From Physella acuta (lineage: Eukaryota > Mollusca > Gastropoda > Physidae): a stretch of 64,000 bases of DNA. The stretch is taken from positions 104,939 through 168,938 of the forward strand of contig NW_026733009.1 in the NCBI RefSeq assembly GCF_028476545.1, in the 5' to 3' direction. Shown here piece after piece: positions 1 through 11,900 of the stretch (position 1 is its first letter; each line of letters opens with the position of its first letter). The notes below the pieces were generated by a model. It ran no database searches and was not told where the DNA came from. It was given only the letters and a program-made list of their open reading frames with translations. A program made the position numbers and the translations under genes.

Positions 1-200
1 TGGTGATTATTGTTAACTGCTAGTTGTCTTGCGATATTTTGTATTTGTGGTTTTGTGATATTTGTGTTTGTGGTGTTGTGATATTTTGTATGTTGTCTTG
101 CGATATTTTGTAGTTTGTCGTGTGCTATTTTGTGTTTATTGTGTTGAGATATTTTGTATGTTGTGTTGTGATGTTTTGAGTTATATGTGTTGTTGTGATC
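1..200. repeat. degenerate T/G-rich minisatellite
   Basis: Irregular tandem copies of about 20 bp built on TTGTGATATTTTGTA fill the start of the window. The copies differ in length and sequence, so the array is old or badly homogenised. It may continue beyond the window edge. Confidence 0.7.
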
Positions 201-953
201 AAGTATCGTTGTTTTAGGTAACGCCCCTCCCTTGACCCAGGCGTATAGATGTCAACTGAAGAAAACAGTTGGACTGTAGACTACGCCCTTCTGGGATGAC
301 AGTGAGGCGATACATTCAACAGAAAACACCTGGGTTGTTACAGTTTTTAACCTCGAACATAATGTCCGAGTCACGTCGTTTGTGCCGCTAAAACATGACA
401 CGTGACAGCGATACCAATATCGGATGTAAAAAAACAAGTTTGTCTTACCTTTGATAAATGTTGTTGTAATCATATAAGTAGTCTATCCTGGAGCTGGGAA
501 CACAATCACTATTGACTTCCGTTTATGTAAGCCACTGTGCGAGGCCTCTGGTATCCATGGCAACTGTCAGTGGTGACACCGGCTGTATGTGAGTACATCA
601 CCACTGACTGTATCGATCAGACGGGGGTTGCAGGCGATAACGTGGCACTGGCTCCTCCTTCTCGTCTTGCTGCAACATGGCAACGGACGTCTTTAGATCT
701 TAGACCAATTTTAAACGTTCATCACTTCTCGCAATACACTTCCACATCCATCCAAACCCACCCACGCACCGTCCGCTGTCTATCATCTATCTATATCGTA
801 TATATATATATAGTCTTAGTTCGACTGTTCGACTGAAAGTTGTTTAACTTATCCGCCTACCGCATTGACCGTGCTATGTACAGTCTGAGGTCTTTGGTCC
901 AGAGATACGACACCAGAGTGATTGGTCATTCGTGTCCAGTCCCGTCTAGACAC
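201..953. other. no gene recognised
   Basis: Open frames here are short, match no family I know and show no convincing splice pattern. A short TA-rich run lies near 795-812. I see nothing else. Confidence 0.6.
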
Positions 954-1197
954 TGACACACGACACTGAGACACGACAGTGACACACGACACTGACACAC
1001 GACACTGACACACGACAGTGACACACGACAGTGACACACGACACTGACACACGACACTGACACACGACACTGACACACGACACTGACACACGACAGTGAC
1101 ACACGACAGTGACACACGACACTGACACACGACAGTGACACACGACACTGACACACGACAGTGACACACGACACTGACACACGACAGTGACACACTG
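954..1197. repeat. 13 bp minisatellite
   Basis: About 19 tandem copies of a 13 bp unit in two alternating versions, ACACGACACTGAC and ACACGACAGTGAC. Open frames on the minus strand through it (CQCRVSVSC-like) are by-products of the repeat and not genes. Confidence 0.95.
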
Positions 1198-1289
1198 ACA
1201 TGCAGGGAGACGGTGTTTGTCATCCATGCACAGGTTCTTCATTTAAAAGATTTTATTTAGTTTACAATCTCTGTCTCTCTGTCCTTCTG

Positions 1290-1822
1290 TCTATTTGTGG
1301 GAAATCTTGTAAATCAATTTTGACACACTTCTAATGCAAAGATTTCGTTTCAAGTTTCCGATGCATTCTCTTTTGAAGACAACGCAAGAATATATATTTT
1401 TAATGATTATGTATTGTAATCGTGCAAAAAATCGAAATCGAGATTTGTGACTCGACGTTTTACACGACCCTGAGTCGGAAAAACATAATTGTGCAATTCT
1501 TTCCGTATGTCTCTGTGTGAGGGTGTGTATGTATGTGTGTATGTATGTATGTATGTATGTGTTTGTATCTGTCAACACGATAACTTGAGTACCGTTACAG
1601 CCAAGTTGATCAAATTTCATATATAAGTATTATATCAAATGTGTAGTTCTGTATCAAATTTTCAGCGATTTCCGATAACCGGAAGTGGAACTTATTCTAC
1701 TTTTGGTTTTTCAAAAGCATATAACTTGAGTACTATTTCAGATTGATAAACGAAATTTCACATATAAGTAAAAGATCTAATTTTCTGTCTTCATTCAAAT
1801 TTTGATTAATTTCCTTTGACCG
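1290..1822 (+). repeat. dispersed repeat family R1, copy 1 (3' part displaced by LINE)
   Basis: This stretch aligns by eye with 5,217-5,940 and, inverted, with 15,106-15,757. Shared blocks include 'cggaaaaacataat', 'cgataacttgagtac' and 'gaaatttcacat'. A microsatellite (TGTA/TATG type, 1,507-1,566) sits at the position where the other copies carry TG or CAGA runs. The body contains two diverged tandem blocks of about 110 bp, each starting with TAACTTGAGTACT. The alignment stops at about 1,822, where LINE sequence begins, so the LINE probably inserted into this copy. No coding capacity is seen and the class is unknown. Confidence 0.75.
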
Positions 1823-4812
1823 GCTGTCATCTGGTGCTAGGGCCTTGACGTGGCTTGGCAGCTTGTGCACCCTGACGACCCCCAGAGCTATATCAGCGGG
1901 AGTGTTAACTCCTGGCAGGTTCAACCAAGCTGGGTAGGTCTGCGCGGGTAGGGGTCAGACGAAATCTAGCACCCTGGTCCTCCAGGTTGGGGGTTGGGCA
2001 TAAGGTCAGCAACCTTATATCGTAAAACAAATTACTCGTTACAAAAACACAGACAGCCCGGAACTGTGAAAGAATGGATCTCTCGATGGAGAAGTTATGA
2101 AGGCGGTTGGTAAAAGACAATGTGTATTGGAAACTACCTGGTCGACCACCATTATTTACACCAGGTCCACTATCAATATTGGAGCATGGAATGTCCGCAC
2201 AATGTATGAAGCCGGAAAAGCAACCCAAGTGGCCGCAGAAATGAGACGCTATAGGATAGCTATCCTTGGTATCAGTGAGTCAAGGTGGACTGACTCAGGA
2301 CAAAAAAGACTAATAACATGAGAGCTACTGCTGTTCTCAGGCCATGAGGATGAAAATGCACCACATACTCAAGGAGTCGATTTCATGCTGTCAAACCAAG
2401 CACAGAGGGCTCTCATTGGATGGGTAGCACACTGCCCGCGGATCATAACAGCCACCTTTAAAACTAAAATAAGACGAATAAACATGGACATAATACAGGC
2501 CTACGCCCCAACAAATGACAGCAAAGAAGAGGACAAAGATTAATTCTACAACAGGCTAATGACCATTATCCAGAACCGCCCAAGAAGAAACATCCTTATA
2601 CTCATGGGCGACTTCAATGCTGAGATTGGAAGCGACAACAGAGGATATGAAGAATGTATGGGACAGCATGGTTTAGGTGAGATGAACAAAAACGGAGAAA
2701 GATTTGCTGACTTGTGTGCCACAAGTAATTTAGTAATTTGAGGGAGTCTCTTTCATCACAAAATGATACATAAAGCTACTTGGGTATCTCCCGACCTATC
2801 TACAGAAAACCAGATAAACCATAATATGTACCGTACAAAAGTTCAGGAGATCACTTCAAGATGTACGTGTCAAGAGAGGAGCTGATGTTGCTTCAGACCA
2901 TCACCAACTTGTTGCTAAAGTAAAACTCAAACTGAAGTAAAACAAGTTGGAAAACAAAAGGAAATACAGATATAACACTGGCCTACTTAAGGACCCCTCT
3001 AAACTAAATGAATTTAAGCTCCATATTTCCAATAAGTTTCAGGTCCTACAAGAGCTAATAGAGGACGATTGAGGAAAAATGGGGAAAAAAAACTGAAGAC
3101 CTATTTACATCAACATGTGAAGAAGTGCTAGGCCCTGTCAAAAGACAAATTAAAGAATGGATTTCAGCAGATACTATGACAATTATTGAAGAGAGAAAAA
3201 GGAAGAAGGCAAAATTAAACAACAGCCGCACACGGGCTGCTAAATTAAAAGCACTGGAAGAATACACCGACCGAAACAAACAGAAGTGTCAAAAAATGCA
3301 TAAGGAAAGACAAACGGTGTTATTTAGAACTGCTGACAAGTGAAGCAACACTGTACCATGGTAATATTAGGGACGTGTACAATATAATTAATTAAGAAGA
3401 TATCTGGAAAGTACAGTAAGCCAGAGAGGACAGTGAAGACCAAAGACGGAAAGATAATACCTGATGCGGAAAGACAGAGAAAGAGATGGGCAGAACATTT
3501 TGAAGAACTACTGAATAGACCAACACGGAGTGCACGCAAGATATACCACCAGCTGAAAGTGATCTCCCTACAGACTGTAACCCACCTTCAAAAGAAGAGA
3601 TACATAAAGCTATAAATTGGAAGGCACCAGGAATAGATGGTATACCGGCAGAAGAACTGACAGCAGATATAGAAACTAGCACCAAACTACTAAACACACT
3701 CTTCAAGAAAATCTGGGAAGATAAACACATACCAGAGGAGTGGAAGGAGGGACTACTCTTAAAACTTCCAAAGGAAGGCGATATTAGTGCATGCTTTAAC
3801 TATAGAGGGATAACAATTTTGTCCATCCCAGGCAAAGACTTTAACATAATATTATTAAACAGAATAAAGGAAGCGATAGACCCACAGCTTCGAGATCAAC
3901 AGGCGTAGACTAAATTGCTACCATGCGCATCATCATTGAACAGACCCAAGAGTGGAACTCCTCTCTCTATATTAATTACATAGATCACGAGAAGGCCTTT
4001 GATAACCTGGATAGACAGTCAATGTGGAAATTGTTGATACACTATGGGGTGCCACAGAAAATAGTCAACATTATTATGTCTTCATATGAAGGTCTGAGAT
4101 GTAGAGTAATGCATGGCCAACAGACTTCGGAGGCCTTCCCAGTACGGACCGGAGTAAGGCAAGGTTGCCTACTTTCACCATTCCTGTTCCTGCTGGCCAT
4201 AGACTGAATTATGAAGATGTCAACAGAGAAAACGCGAAACGGTGTACAGTGGACACTGTGGAGCCAGCTGGATGACCTGGACTTTGCTGACGACCTGGCC
4301 CTTCTTTCTCACTCACAACAACAAATGCAGGATAAAACCAACAGTGTTGCTAATTTTTCTACGTGGCTGGGCCTGAACATCCACAGAGGGAAAAGTAAAG
4401 TTCTCAAAGTCAATGCATCAAGCAGCACCCCTATAACATTGGCAGAAGAAGCTTTAGAAGAAGTGGATATATTCACCTACCTTGGAAGTATTGTTGATAA
4501 GCAGGGCGGGACAGAAGCAGACATAAAAAATTAGGACGGGCAAGCCAAGAGCATTCTTCAACCAACTAAAAAATGTTTGGGGTTCTGGAGATTTAATCCT
4601 TGGAATAAAAATGCGGTCTTTCAACACCCTAGTGAAACCTGTTTTACTCTATGGAGCGGAGACATGGAGAATAACTGCCACAAATACCCCCCCCCCCCAA
4701 GAGATGTCTGAAAGAAACTCTGAATGAGTAGTTATCAGGGCCGGCCAACCCATTCTATGACCAGAATAAATGAAATCCAACAGACTGTGGAAGATGACAT
4801 AGGATGGAGATC
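1823..4812 (+). mobile_element. decayed non-LTR retrotransposon (LINE, endonuclease plus reverse transcriptase, RTE-like)
   Basis: Fragments of one long pol-type protein run in order on the plus strand. The AP endonuclease part, 2,160-2,950, has 'INIGAWNVRTM', 'GISESRWT', 'YAPTND', 'LMGDFNAEIG' and 'SDHHQLVAKVKLKLK'. The reverse transcriptase part, 3,600-4,530, has 'APGIDGIPAE', 'YRGITILSIPGK', 'YINYIDHEKAFD', 'TGVRQGCLLSPFLF' and the catalytic 'LDFADDLALL'. A C-terminal remnant with 'GRPTHS' and 'DDIGWRS' lies near 4,738-4,810. The reading frame is broken many times: in-frame stops near 2,320, 2,541, 2,740, 3,907 and 4,205, and frame changes near 2,820, 3,070, 3,340 and 3,590. The element is therefore dead. 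No target site duplication was identified. The clade call RTE-like rests on general resemblance of these motifs and is uncertain. Confidence 0.9.
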
Positions 4813-5000
4813 CTTTAGGCCTAAACTTTCTGAAGCCGCGACCAGCAACAAGCAAGTGGACGTGCCAACAGAGATTTCAATCCGTAGTGTTGCCCCTGGG
4901 TGTTCAGTAGTGGTGACTGTAACGGTAGCAAGGAACAATATGATGTTTTTGGTAGACACGGGCGCTGCTGTCACAAATAGAAAAGCACATTGCGTTTAGA
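4813..5000 (+). mobile_element. fragment of an LTR-retroelement pol region (retropepsin-like)
   Basis: A short open stretch joined to the LINE remnant contains a hydrophobic run followed by 'FLVDTGAAVT', the active-site signature of retroviral-type aspartic proteases. This looks like a small, old fossil fragment of a Ty3/gypsy-like element. No LTRs or other parts were seen next to it, and it is not a working gene. Confidence 0.5.
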
Positions 5001-5216
5001 CCAAATACCTTTTTATGAAATATTTGTCTCAAATATAACATTAAAATATATACGGGTACCATAAAAACACCAGCCACATTAATACACACCCAAAATTTTA
5101 CAATTTTCAACAATTAAATCAAAATATTACTTTAAATATTTTTGTCACTTTTTTCTGTAACTTTTCTCCGAGAATTTTTTTTCTCAGTGTCCTTTTTTTC
5201 TAGCAAAAACGGTGAC
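5001..5216 (+). repeat. dispersed repeat family R2 (GTGACTTTTTTTC type), partial copy
   Basis: An AT-rich stretch with 'caaaattttacaatt', 'aatcaaaatatt' and several 'gtgactttttt'-like steps resembles 62,745-62,905. A matching short piece (AGTGACTTTTTTCCGTT) reappears at 5,945-5,975, just beyond the R1 copy, as if R1 had inserted into R2. Confidence 0.5.
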
Positions 5217-5355
5217 TTTTTACTTTCTCGTATATACGAGGTATAGAGAAAATCTTGTAATCGTGCATAAAAAAAAAATCGAGATTTTTGCAAATCTCGA
5301 TGTTTTACACCTCACTGATACGGAAAAACATAATTTTGCAATCTGGTCCGTGTGT

Positions 5356-5411
<56 letters not shown>

Positions 5412-5940
5412 AAACACGATAACTTGAGTACTGTTACAGCTAGGTTGATGAAATATCATATATAAGTATTTTATCAAAATCGTAGATCCGTATCAACTTT
5501 TGAGCGATTTCCAATAACCGAAAGTGGTACGTTTTTTACTTTGAATTTTTCAAAAGCCTATAACTTGAGTACTATTTCAGATAGATAAATGAAATTTCAC
5601 ATGTAAGTAAAAGATCTAATTCTCTACCTTCTGTCAAATTTTGAGTAATTTCCGTTGACGGGAAGTACTAATTTACGCTATTTCCGATTTCTCAAAAAAC
5701 TAATGTAAATTTATAAAGTAGTAATAATATTCCGCACTATTATGCACATTTTATTTGGCGTTTACTGGTGTGCAATTCTTTTTTCTACGAGATTTTTTTT
5801 TATTTTAAAAAGTTAAGTTTAAGTATTTAAAATGGATTAAAATTCATGTCTATATCCCGAGTTCCCATCCCCTGTTTTTTTTAATATAAGAATATTCGAG
5901 AAAGTTTAGGGGAGATCGCTCCCGGTTTATTCTCTTTATT
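5217..5940 (+). repeat. dispersed repeat family R1, copy 2
   Basis: The longest plus-strand copy of R1. It begins at TTTACTTTCTCGTATATACG and ends near 'gggagatcgctcccggtttatt'. It contains a (TG)n run of about 60 bp at 5,351-5,410 and the two diverged blocks of about 110 bp that start TAACTTGAGTACT. The hairpin GGGAG-ATCG-CTCCC lies near its far end. An inverted copy is at 15,106-15,757. No protein is encoded. Confidence 0.8.
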
Positions 5941-7221
5941 TTTCCAGTGACTTTTTTCCGTTCACCGATACACGACCACTTCGACCACTCGAATAGTTAT
6001 AAAAATGTAGAAAAAGTAGAGACGGCTAAAAATAGCGAACTACGAAAAGGCCTAGCTTCTGAGAGCTATCTTTATACTACTAAAACTTAAGTTTGTTTAC
6101 ATGTTTGAATGTTTATTTGTTGTTTTTTTTTGTTTGTCTGATTTACTACTGGAGATAATCTGCGCTATGTGGACAGCTGTAAAAGAGTATGTAGGTAGAG
6201 AACAATTTTTGTTTTTTTGAGACAGACTGTTAATTTAAAGAAGTTAATTAATTTATTGATTTATTCATTGGTAGATTAACCACATTAATTTTAAAAGTTT
6301 AGAAAAACTACTTTACTTTGAATGAATAGTGACGTCACATGATTTGTTTACTTTTTAGTACAATCAATCGCGGCTCCAATACAATATTTCGTGGCCTATT
6401 CAGATCTTTAACGCGTTATAAAGCTAATTTTCTGTCGGCCATAACTTTAACAATACGTCCGTTTGCTGTTTTTATTACGTTCCAACACTTATATTAATTT
6501 TCAAAAATGTCTTTTTCATTTAGTTTTACAATAAATTTCTCTAGCTCTACAATCTGTCCAAGAAAGTTATTTATAGATCTAGAATCTAGGTCAAACCAAA
6601 GATTAATATGTTAAAAATACAATCCATTTTAAAATCATAATACATTTTTGAGTTTCTTTATAAAACTACTTTTAGTCCTTAATTACTTGATATAAATCTT
6701 TGTGATTTATCTATCTAGATCTAGAATAGGTCTAACTAATCTAGATCTAGATCTAGCAAGAGTTACGCAAAAACTAGACTTAAGCATACCAGCCGTAGAA
6801 TCTAGATAATTCTTTCTAGATCTAGATAATAGTGAGTTTCTATAGTAAACTATTTCAGACCTTCACTATTTTATATAAATCTTTGTTTGTTTAGCTATGG
6901 AATTGGCTAATTTAAGATAAAATTTAATTTGAATGTTATTAGACTTAGATCTAGATCTAGATGCGCGTAAATAAAGTTGCATAAAGAGACTCAAAGTATT
7001 ATTATAGTGTGGTCAGACCTATGCTCAGCCGAAATCGGTGTTTTTAAAAGATAAACAAGGTAATTAAAAAGTCTAGTGACAATTTTAGCGCAATTTCCTT
7101 ATGTTATCTAAAAATAGCTCTGTTGTAGCGTAAATCAAGAGCAGGGTTAGTAAAACCATTGGTTAGTTATTAAAACGTTTTTTATTAATTTTTTTCAGTA
7201 TTTTTCATGTTTTATTTACAA
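5941..7221. other. AT-rich repeat-derived DNA, no gene
   Basis: No coding region is recognisable. From about 6,540 to 6,970 the 6-mers TCTAGA and AGATCT recur in overlapping runs (for example 'tctagatctagatctag' near 6,738). The same motif clusters appear again near 14,080-14,160 and 14,275. Confidence 0.55.
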
Positions 7222-8274
7222 CTAGCCGTCCCGGCCAGGCCCTGCTCTGGCTTCTGTGAAAAACCTTTCTGTTAAAGACTATTACCTGTGTGTTTAGTAA
7301 TCATCATAAACCCGGCATTGCCCACCCAAACCACAACCAACCAAAACAACAAAACGCAAGCATAACGCTAACACAATTACAAATACAAACGAAAACAAAA
7401 ACCTAACAACAAACCCAACCACAACCACCAATACAAACACAAAGAAAAAACAAACAAAAAAGCAAACGAAAACAAAAACCTAACAACAAACCCAACCACA
7501 AACACCAATACCAACAAAAAAAAAAAAACAACGAAAAAGCAAACGAAAACAAACCAAATCCAAACGCAAAACCAACCAAAAACACAAATACAAACCCAAA
7601 CAAAAAAACACAAACAAAAACGAAAAAAGAAAGAACAAAAACGAACCAAATCAAAACGCAACCACTAACGCAAACCCACCTAAACACAAAGAAAACACTA
7701 ACGCGAACATAAACGCCCGGGGCGGAATCACCTGTTTTAGCTTAATGAACGACTATAGTACCCCAACTTATTCATAGTCTTTTGCACTCACTTAAACGAA
7801 CGCGCCTGTTTCAATTTGATGAACAATTTTAATACTCCAAGCTTATCCGTAAAATACCTACAACATTTGCACTTGATCAATCCCCGCTAATTATGTAATT
7901 ATTTTTTTTCCCAACACCAAAACAAAGTAATTAAAAAGTAAATTATTTTCGACTAATGCAATGGTTTCATAAAGGGAAGTAATTTTGTTTTCCTAATTTA
8001 TCAAAGGGAAGTAAGTGCTATAGGACTAAATAAAGACATAATTAGAATTTTTGTAAAAGATGATATTCTTTTTAAACTTGTGTTTAATGAACATGCCGAC
8101 AATTATTACTGTAATTTGAAAAATGAAAATGATTTCCCAACACTTTCAACGGTAATTTTTTAGCTCATAAATTTAGACAAATGCGCACGATAATTTTCTA
8201 ACACTTAAATTCGTACACTTCCAACGACATACAAATGCATTACATACAGAACTGAGCTTTATATATTAGATAGA
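7222..8274 (-). mobile_element. non-autonomous Helitron-like element, copy A
   Basis: Read on the minus strand, the element starts TCTATCTAATATATAAAG and ends ...CCGGGACGGCTAG followed by T. This fits the Helitron pattern (5' TC, GC-rich 3' part, CTAG end, A/T target). A second, rearranged copy lies at 36,386-37,735 on the plus strand. The middle (7,375-7,700) is a simple A/C-rich stretch that creates Phe/Trp/Val-rich open frames on the minus strand without meaning. No Rep/helicase is present. The family is assigned from termini alone. Confidence 0.5.
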
Positions 8275-8871
8275 GTTACATGACTAAAAACCATTGCGCG
8301 CCTACTGAACGTGATGGCGCAGACATGGAACGCGATGGCGCAGCTATTGAACGTGATGACGCGTGTGGTGTGGTTGGAAAAAATGACTACTAATTCGGTC
8401 CAAATTTTAATTAATTCAAAATTTTTTTTTGTGACCGAACGAAAGGATATTTTTGAAAACTTTCTTCGGCAATATTGTTCTAAATTATGGCAGGAATCGA
8501 TTGGTACATGTTTCAAGTCGCTTAGTTGTCTGGTTGCCGAGATATGGGCCAAAAACTGCATTTTTTCGAGGTTTTTTGGCTTTTCCGGGAAATCCATGAA
8601 AGAAACCCGTAATATTTATGGCCTATGTTCATTCTCGTAACTTGTTTAACATAATTGCTTTTGGAACTAGTCATCGATATTGCTTCGTTGAGGAGGAGAT
8701 ACGACTTAAAGCCCGGACACACATTCATCCATACATCCATACATTCATACATTCATTCATCCATCCATTCCCAGAAATGACGAGTTAATAAACGCAATTC
8801 TCCAGAATGGAAATTGCGCTAAAAACGTCTTTTTAAATGTGGGGTCTGGTTATTTTGTGATGATAAGTGAC
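8275..8871. other. no gene recognised
   Basis: A 109-codon plus-strand open frame (8,311-8,640) matches no family I know. Its 5' part overlaps a small internal repeat ('gaacgtgatggcgca'), and a CATC/CATT microsatellite lies at 8,722-8,768. I do not call a gene. Confidence 0.5.
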
Positions 8872-8902
8872 AGACGTGATGTCATTTATGAATGATCCCT
8901 AA
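8872..8902 (-). repeat. relic terminal inverted repeat of the same transposon family as 8,934-12,701
   Basis: The stretch 'gtgatgtcatttatgaat' followed by 'gatccctaa' is a diverged copy of the right terminus of the next element (GTGACGTCATTTATGG...CCCCTAA). An older relative therefore probably ended about 30 bp upstream of the younger insertion. Confidence 0.5.
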
Positions 8903-8933
8903 AACCCATAGTTATCCAAGGGATGACGGGTAA

Positions 8934-11900
8934 GGGGTCGTCCATAAATGACGTCACACGCCTAGGGGGGAAGGGAGGGGGTTAAGACTTTTGTGATGAT
9001 GTGTGACGATGGGGAAGGGGGGGGTAGAGACAGTGTGACTTCACGTTGTCTTAATTCCACGAATTGATTAACTGTAACATGCATTTTTTTTTAGTTTTTA
9101 GAAAAATAAACTTACTAAATACTAAATAATTTTTTACATACTTCTAAGTTGTCAAAAGATTGTGAAATATATCGTTGTTCTAATGAAATTATTGCCCTAT
9201 AATTTGACGATGTATGTTGTGTAGTAGACTGCCGTTTTTGCAAATTTGTCAATAGTGCTATATGAAAAAACTTAAAGGTCGGAAGCATATCAACTAGTGA
9301 GGGTAAGGCAGGGGTATCAGTGTAGTGCTTGCTATTCTTTTAAGTTTACAGAGTAGGGCAGTCATAATAAAACTTTAAACCCCGTTTCCCGAATACTTTA
9401 TTTAAAAACTATTTACAGAACTTATGTTCACACTTAGGGCTGCGACTCTTGCCCTTGATGACACGCCTTGTCTCATGGTGTTCATGACGGTAGCTCATGC
9501 TTGTTGAACGATCTAGATTCTAGAGGAAAAATAACTTGTACGATCAGTTCCAAGGTCGAGATCACGTGATTTTTGTAGGTGCGGCCAAAAAAAGCGGATG
9601 TGTGTAGGGTCAGCTTGTGATTCGTGTTTATTCGATCAACTCAAATAGGCCTACACGTGTCTCGCTGAATAAACTTTGTCTGTGTGAAGCTTTTCAATTG
9701 AAAGTTAGATCTAATAATCCAATATATTCTGCTTAAAAATCGACTGTTAATAATGGATAAAAATAAAATGTTCCTGTGTATTTTTTATGCCTACGTGCTG
9801 GCATATCCTACAAAAAGTAAAAAGATTTGCCAAGAAGAAGTCGTTGAAAAGTGGACTCAACTAAAAAGCGATTCAGATCTGCACTTGAAAGCGGAGGTCT
9901 GGCTGCAGGAGCTAAAAGCAATTGCTGCCGCTAAAAAAGGCTCACTTTTGACGTTTTAGGTCAAACAAACATTTGTGTCTTCAACTACAGATAAGAAAAC
10001 ATCCTATGATTTGGCAAAAGAATACCTAATACTAATAAGTCACTGAAGTCAGATGAAAAAGTGAACGATGCTCATAAAGTCAGTGATTTCAAACCCTCTA
10101 CTAGCAAACTATCAACATCTAAGCAGATAAACTTACAATCAGAGATTGAGATTCTGAATTCTGATCTAGTCGGCTTGTATGATCGACAAACTCGCGGAAT
10201 GTTAATGCATGAACAGAACATGGAGTTAAAAGAAAAGAAACAGAAAAAGAGTGATTTGGAAAAAAAGCTAAAGAGGATGATATCTGATCAAATAAGATCT
10301 CAGAAAGCTCGAAATGAAAAGAAAAGAAAACTGAATGCTTTGTTTGAAGAGAATCCGGGGCTACGCGCCACTTTGAATGTTAGATCTAATTATGGCAGGC
10401 CAAGGATTGAAGAAGATCAATCTTCTTTATTGGAAACTTTCATAAACATTGCTATGCATGGATCAGCATCACACGAGAGGAGGCAGAACGAAGTCTACAG
10501 GACTATTAAAACATTAGATCAGCTAACTGATCAGTTAAAACAGGATGGGTTTATAATTAGTAGAAGCGGGCTGTACCTTCGACTGTTGCCAAGACGTACT
10601 TCTTCTCATGAAGGGCAACGACATGTATCGACAGTCCTAGTAAAACTGATAAGAGCGCAAAACGATTGCCATGCAAATCACATTGATCGCTTGTTTACAG
10701 CGGCAACACTGCATCACCTAGAAGAGTTAGCTTCCATGCTTGGACCGAATGAGGTAAGCTTTATAAGCCAAGATGATAAGGCCGGCGTTCCGCTTGGGTT
10801 GACAGCAGCTAAAAAACAGAGTCCATTGCTCATGCACATGGAATACAGGGTGAGCTTGCCTGACCATGACTGGGTTGTGGCTGCTGGACATAAGCTGATC
10901 CCTTCAGTTTATGCCGGGATAAAAATTCAGCCCAACGCCTTGGGAAATCGAGAAGCTGTTGGATACTCCGGCCCAACATACATATCAATCAGATCTGGTA
11001 AACATTCCTTATCCACAGCGCTTAGTCATGTACTTGATTTTGAAAAATTACTTACTTTACACGAATTTGATGATATCACAAAGAGTGGTGTGGATCAAAT
11101 TGTTAAACCAATATTGGTGTTGACGGTTGATGGTGGTCCAGACGAAAATCCTAGGTATCAAAAGGTGATCAAAGTTGTGGTACACCACTTTCTTTATCAG
11201 AACTATGATGGTTTGTTCATTGCTACCAATGCACCAGGAAGAAGTGCATTTAATAGGGTTGAAAGAAAAATGGCGCCACTTAGCAATGAGCTCTCAGGAT
11301 TAGTTTTACCCCATGACCACTACGGCAGTCATTTGTATGTAAGAGGAGTCACAATAGACACAGATTTAGAGAAGAAGAATTTTCAGTTTGCCGGAAACAC
11401 TTTGGTCATACTTGACAGTGGATACATTTCCTACAGTGGCAGCATACATAGATCCAGAAGATTCTGAACTCCTTGAGACTTCTCTGCTCTCAAAGGATCA
11501 GCGTTGGCACGATATTCATGTGAGAACTAGCCAGTATTTGACTCAGATCGTTAAATGCAGGATGGTAAATGTTGCTCAAAGCCAAGAAGCTCGTATTTCA
11601 GCTTAATAACTGATAGGTTTCTTCCTCCACCTTTACCAGTCGCCCAAACAAGCTGTGGACTAACAATAACTGAGCGTTCAACAGATGGCTCTTCACATAA
11701 ATTTCCATCTCTTTTTGTTGCTCAAAGTATAAAAGTGGATGAAATCCTTCCCCGCTCTTCAAATCCTTATCGCACAATCCCTTATGATTTGTATTGTCCG
11801 TCTGTTCAATCCGTGATCAGCGACAGGGTTTGTAAGAAGTGTCATTCATACTTCTCTTCATTGGTTATGCTGCGCAATCATTCTTTAACTCACAAACAGG

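Noticed and set aside
537-836. 99-codon open frame
   Set aside because: No family resemblance, ends in TA-rich simple sequence, and no splice or promoter support.
7377-7687. Phe/Trp/Val-rich minus-strand frames resembling membrane proteins
   Set aside because: They arise from A/C-rich simple sequence inside the Helitron-like element.
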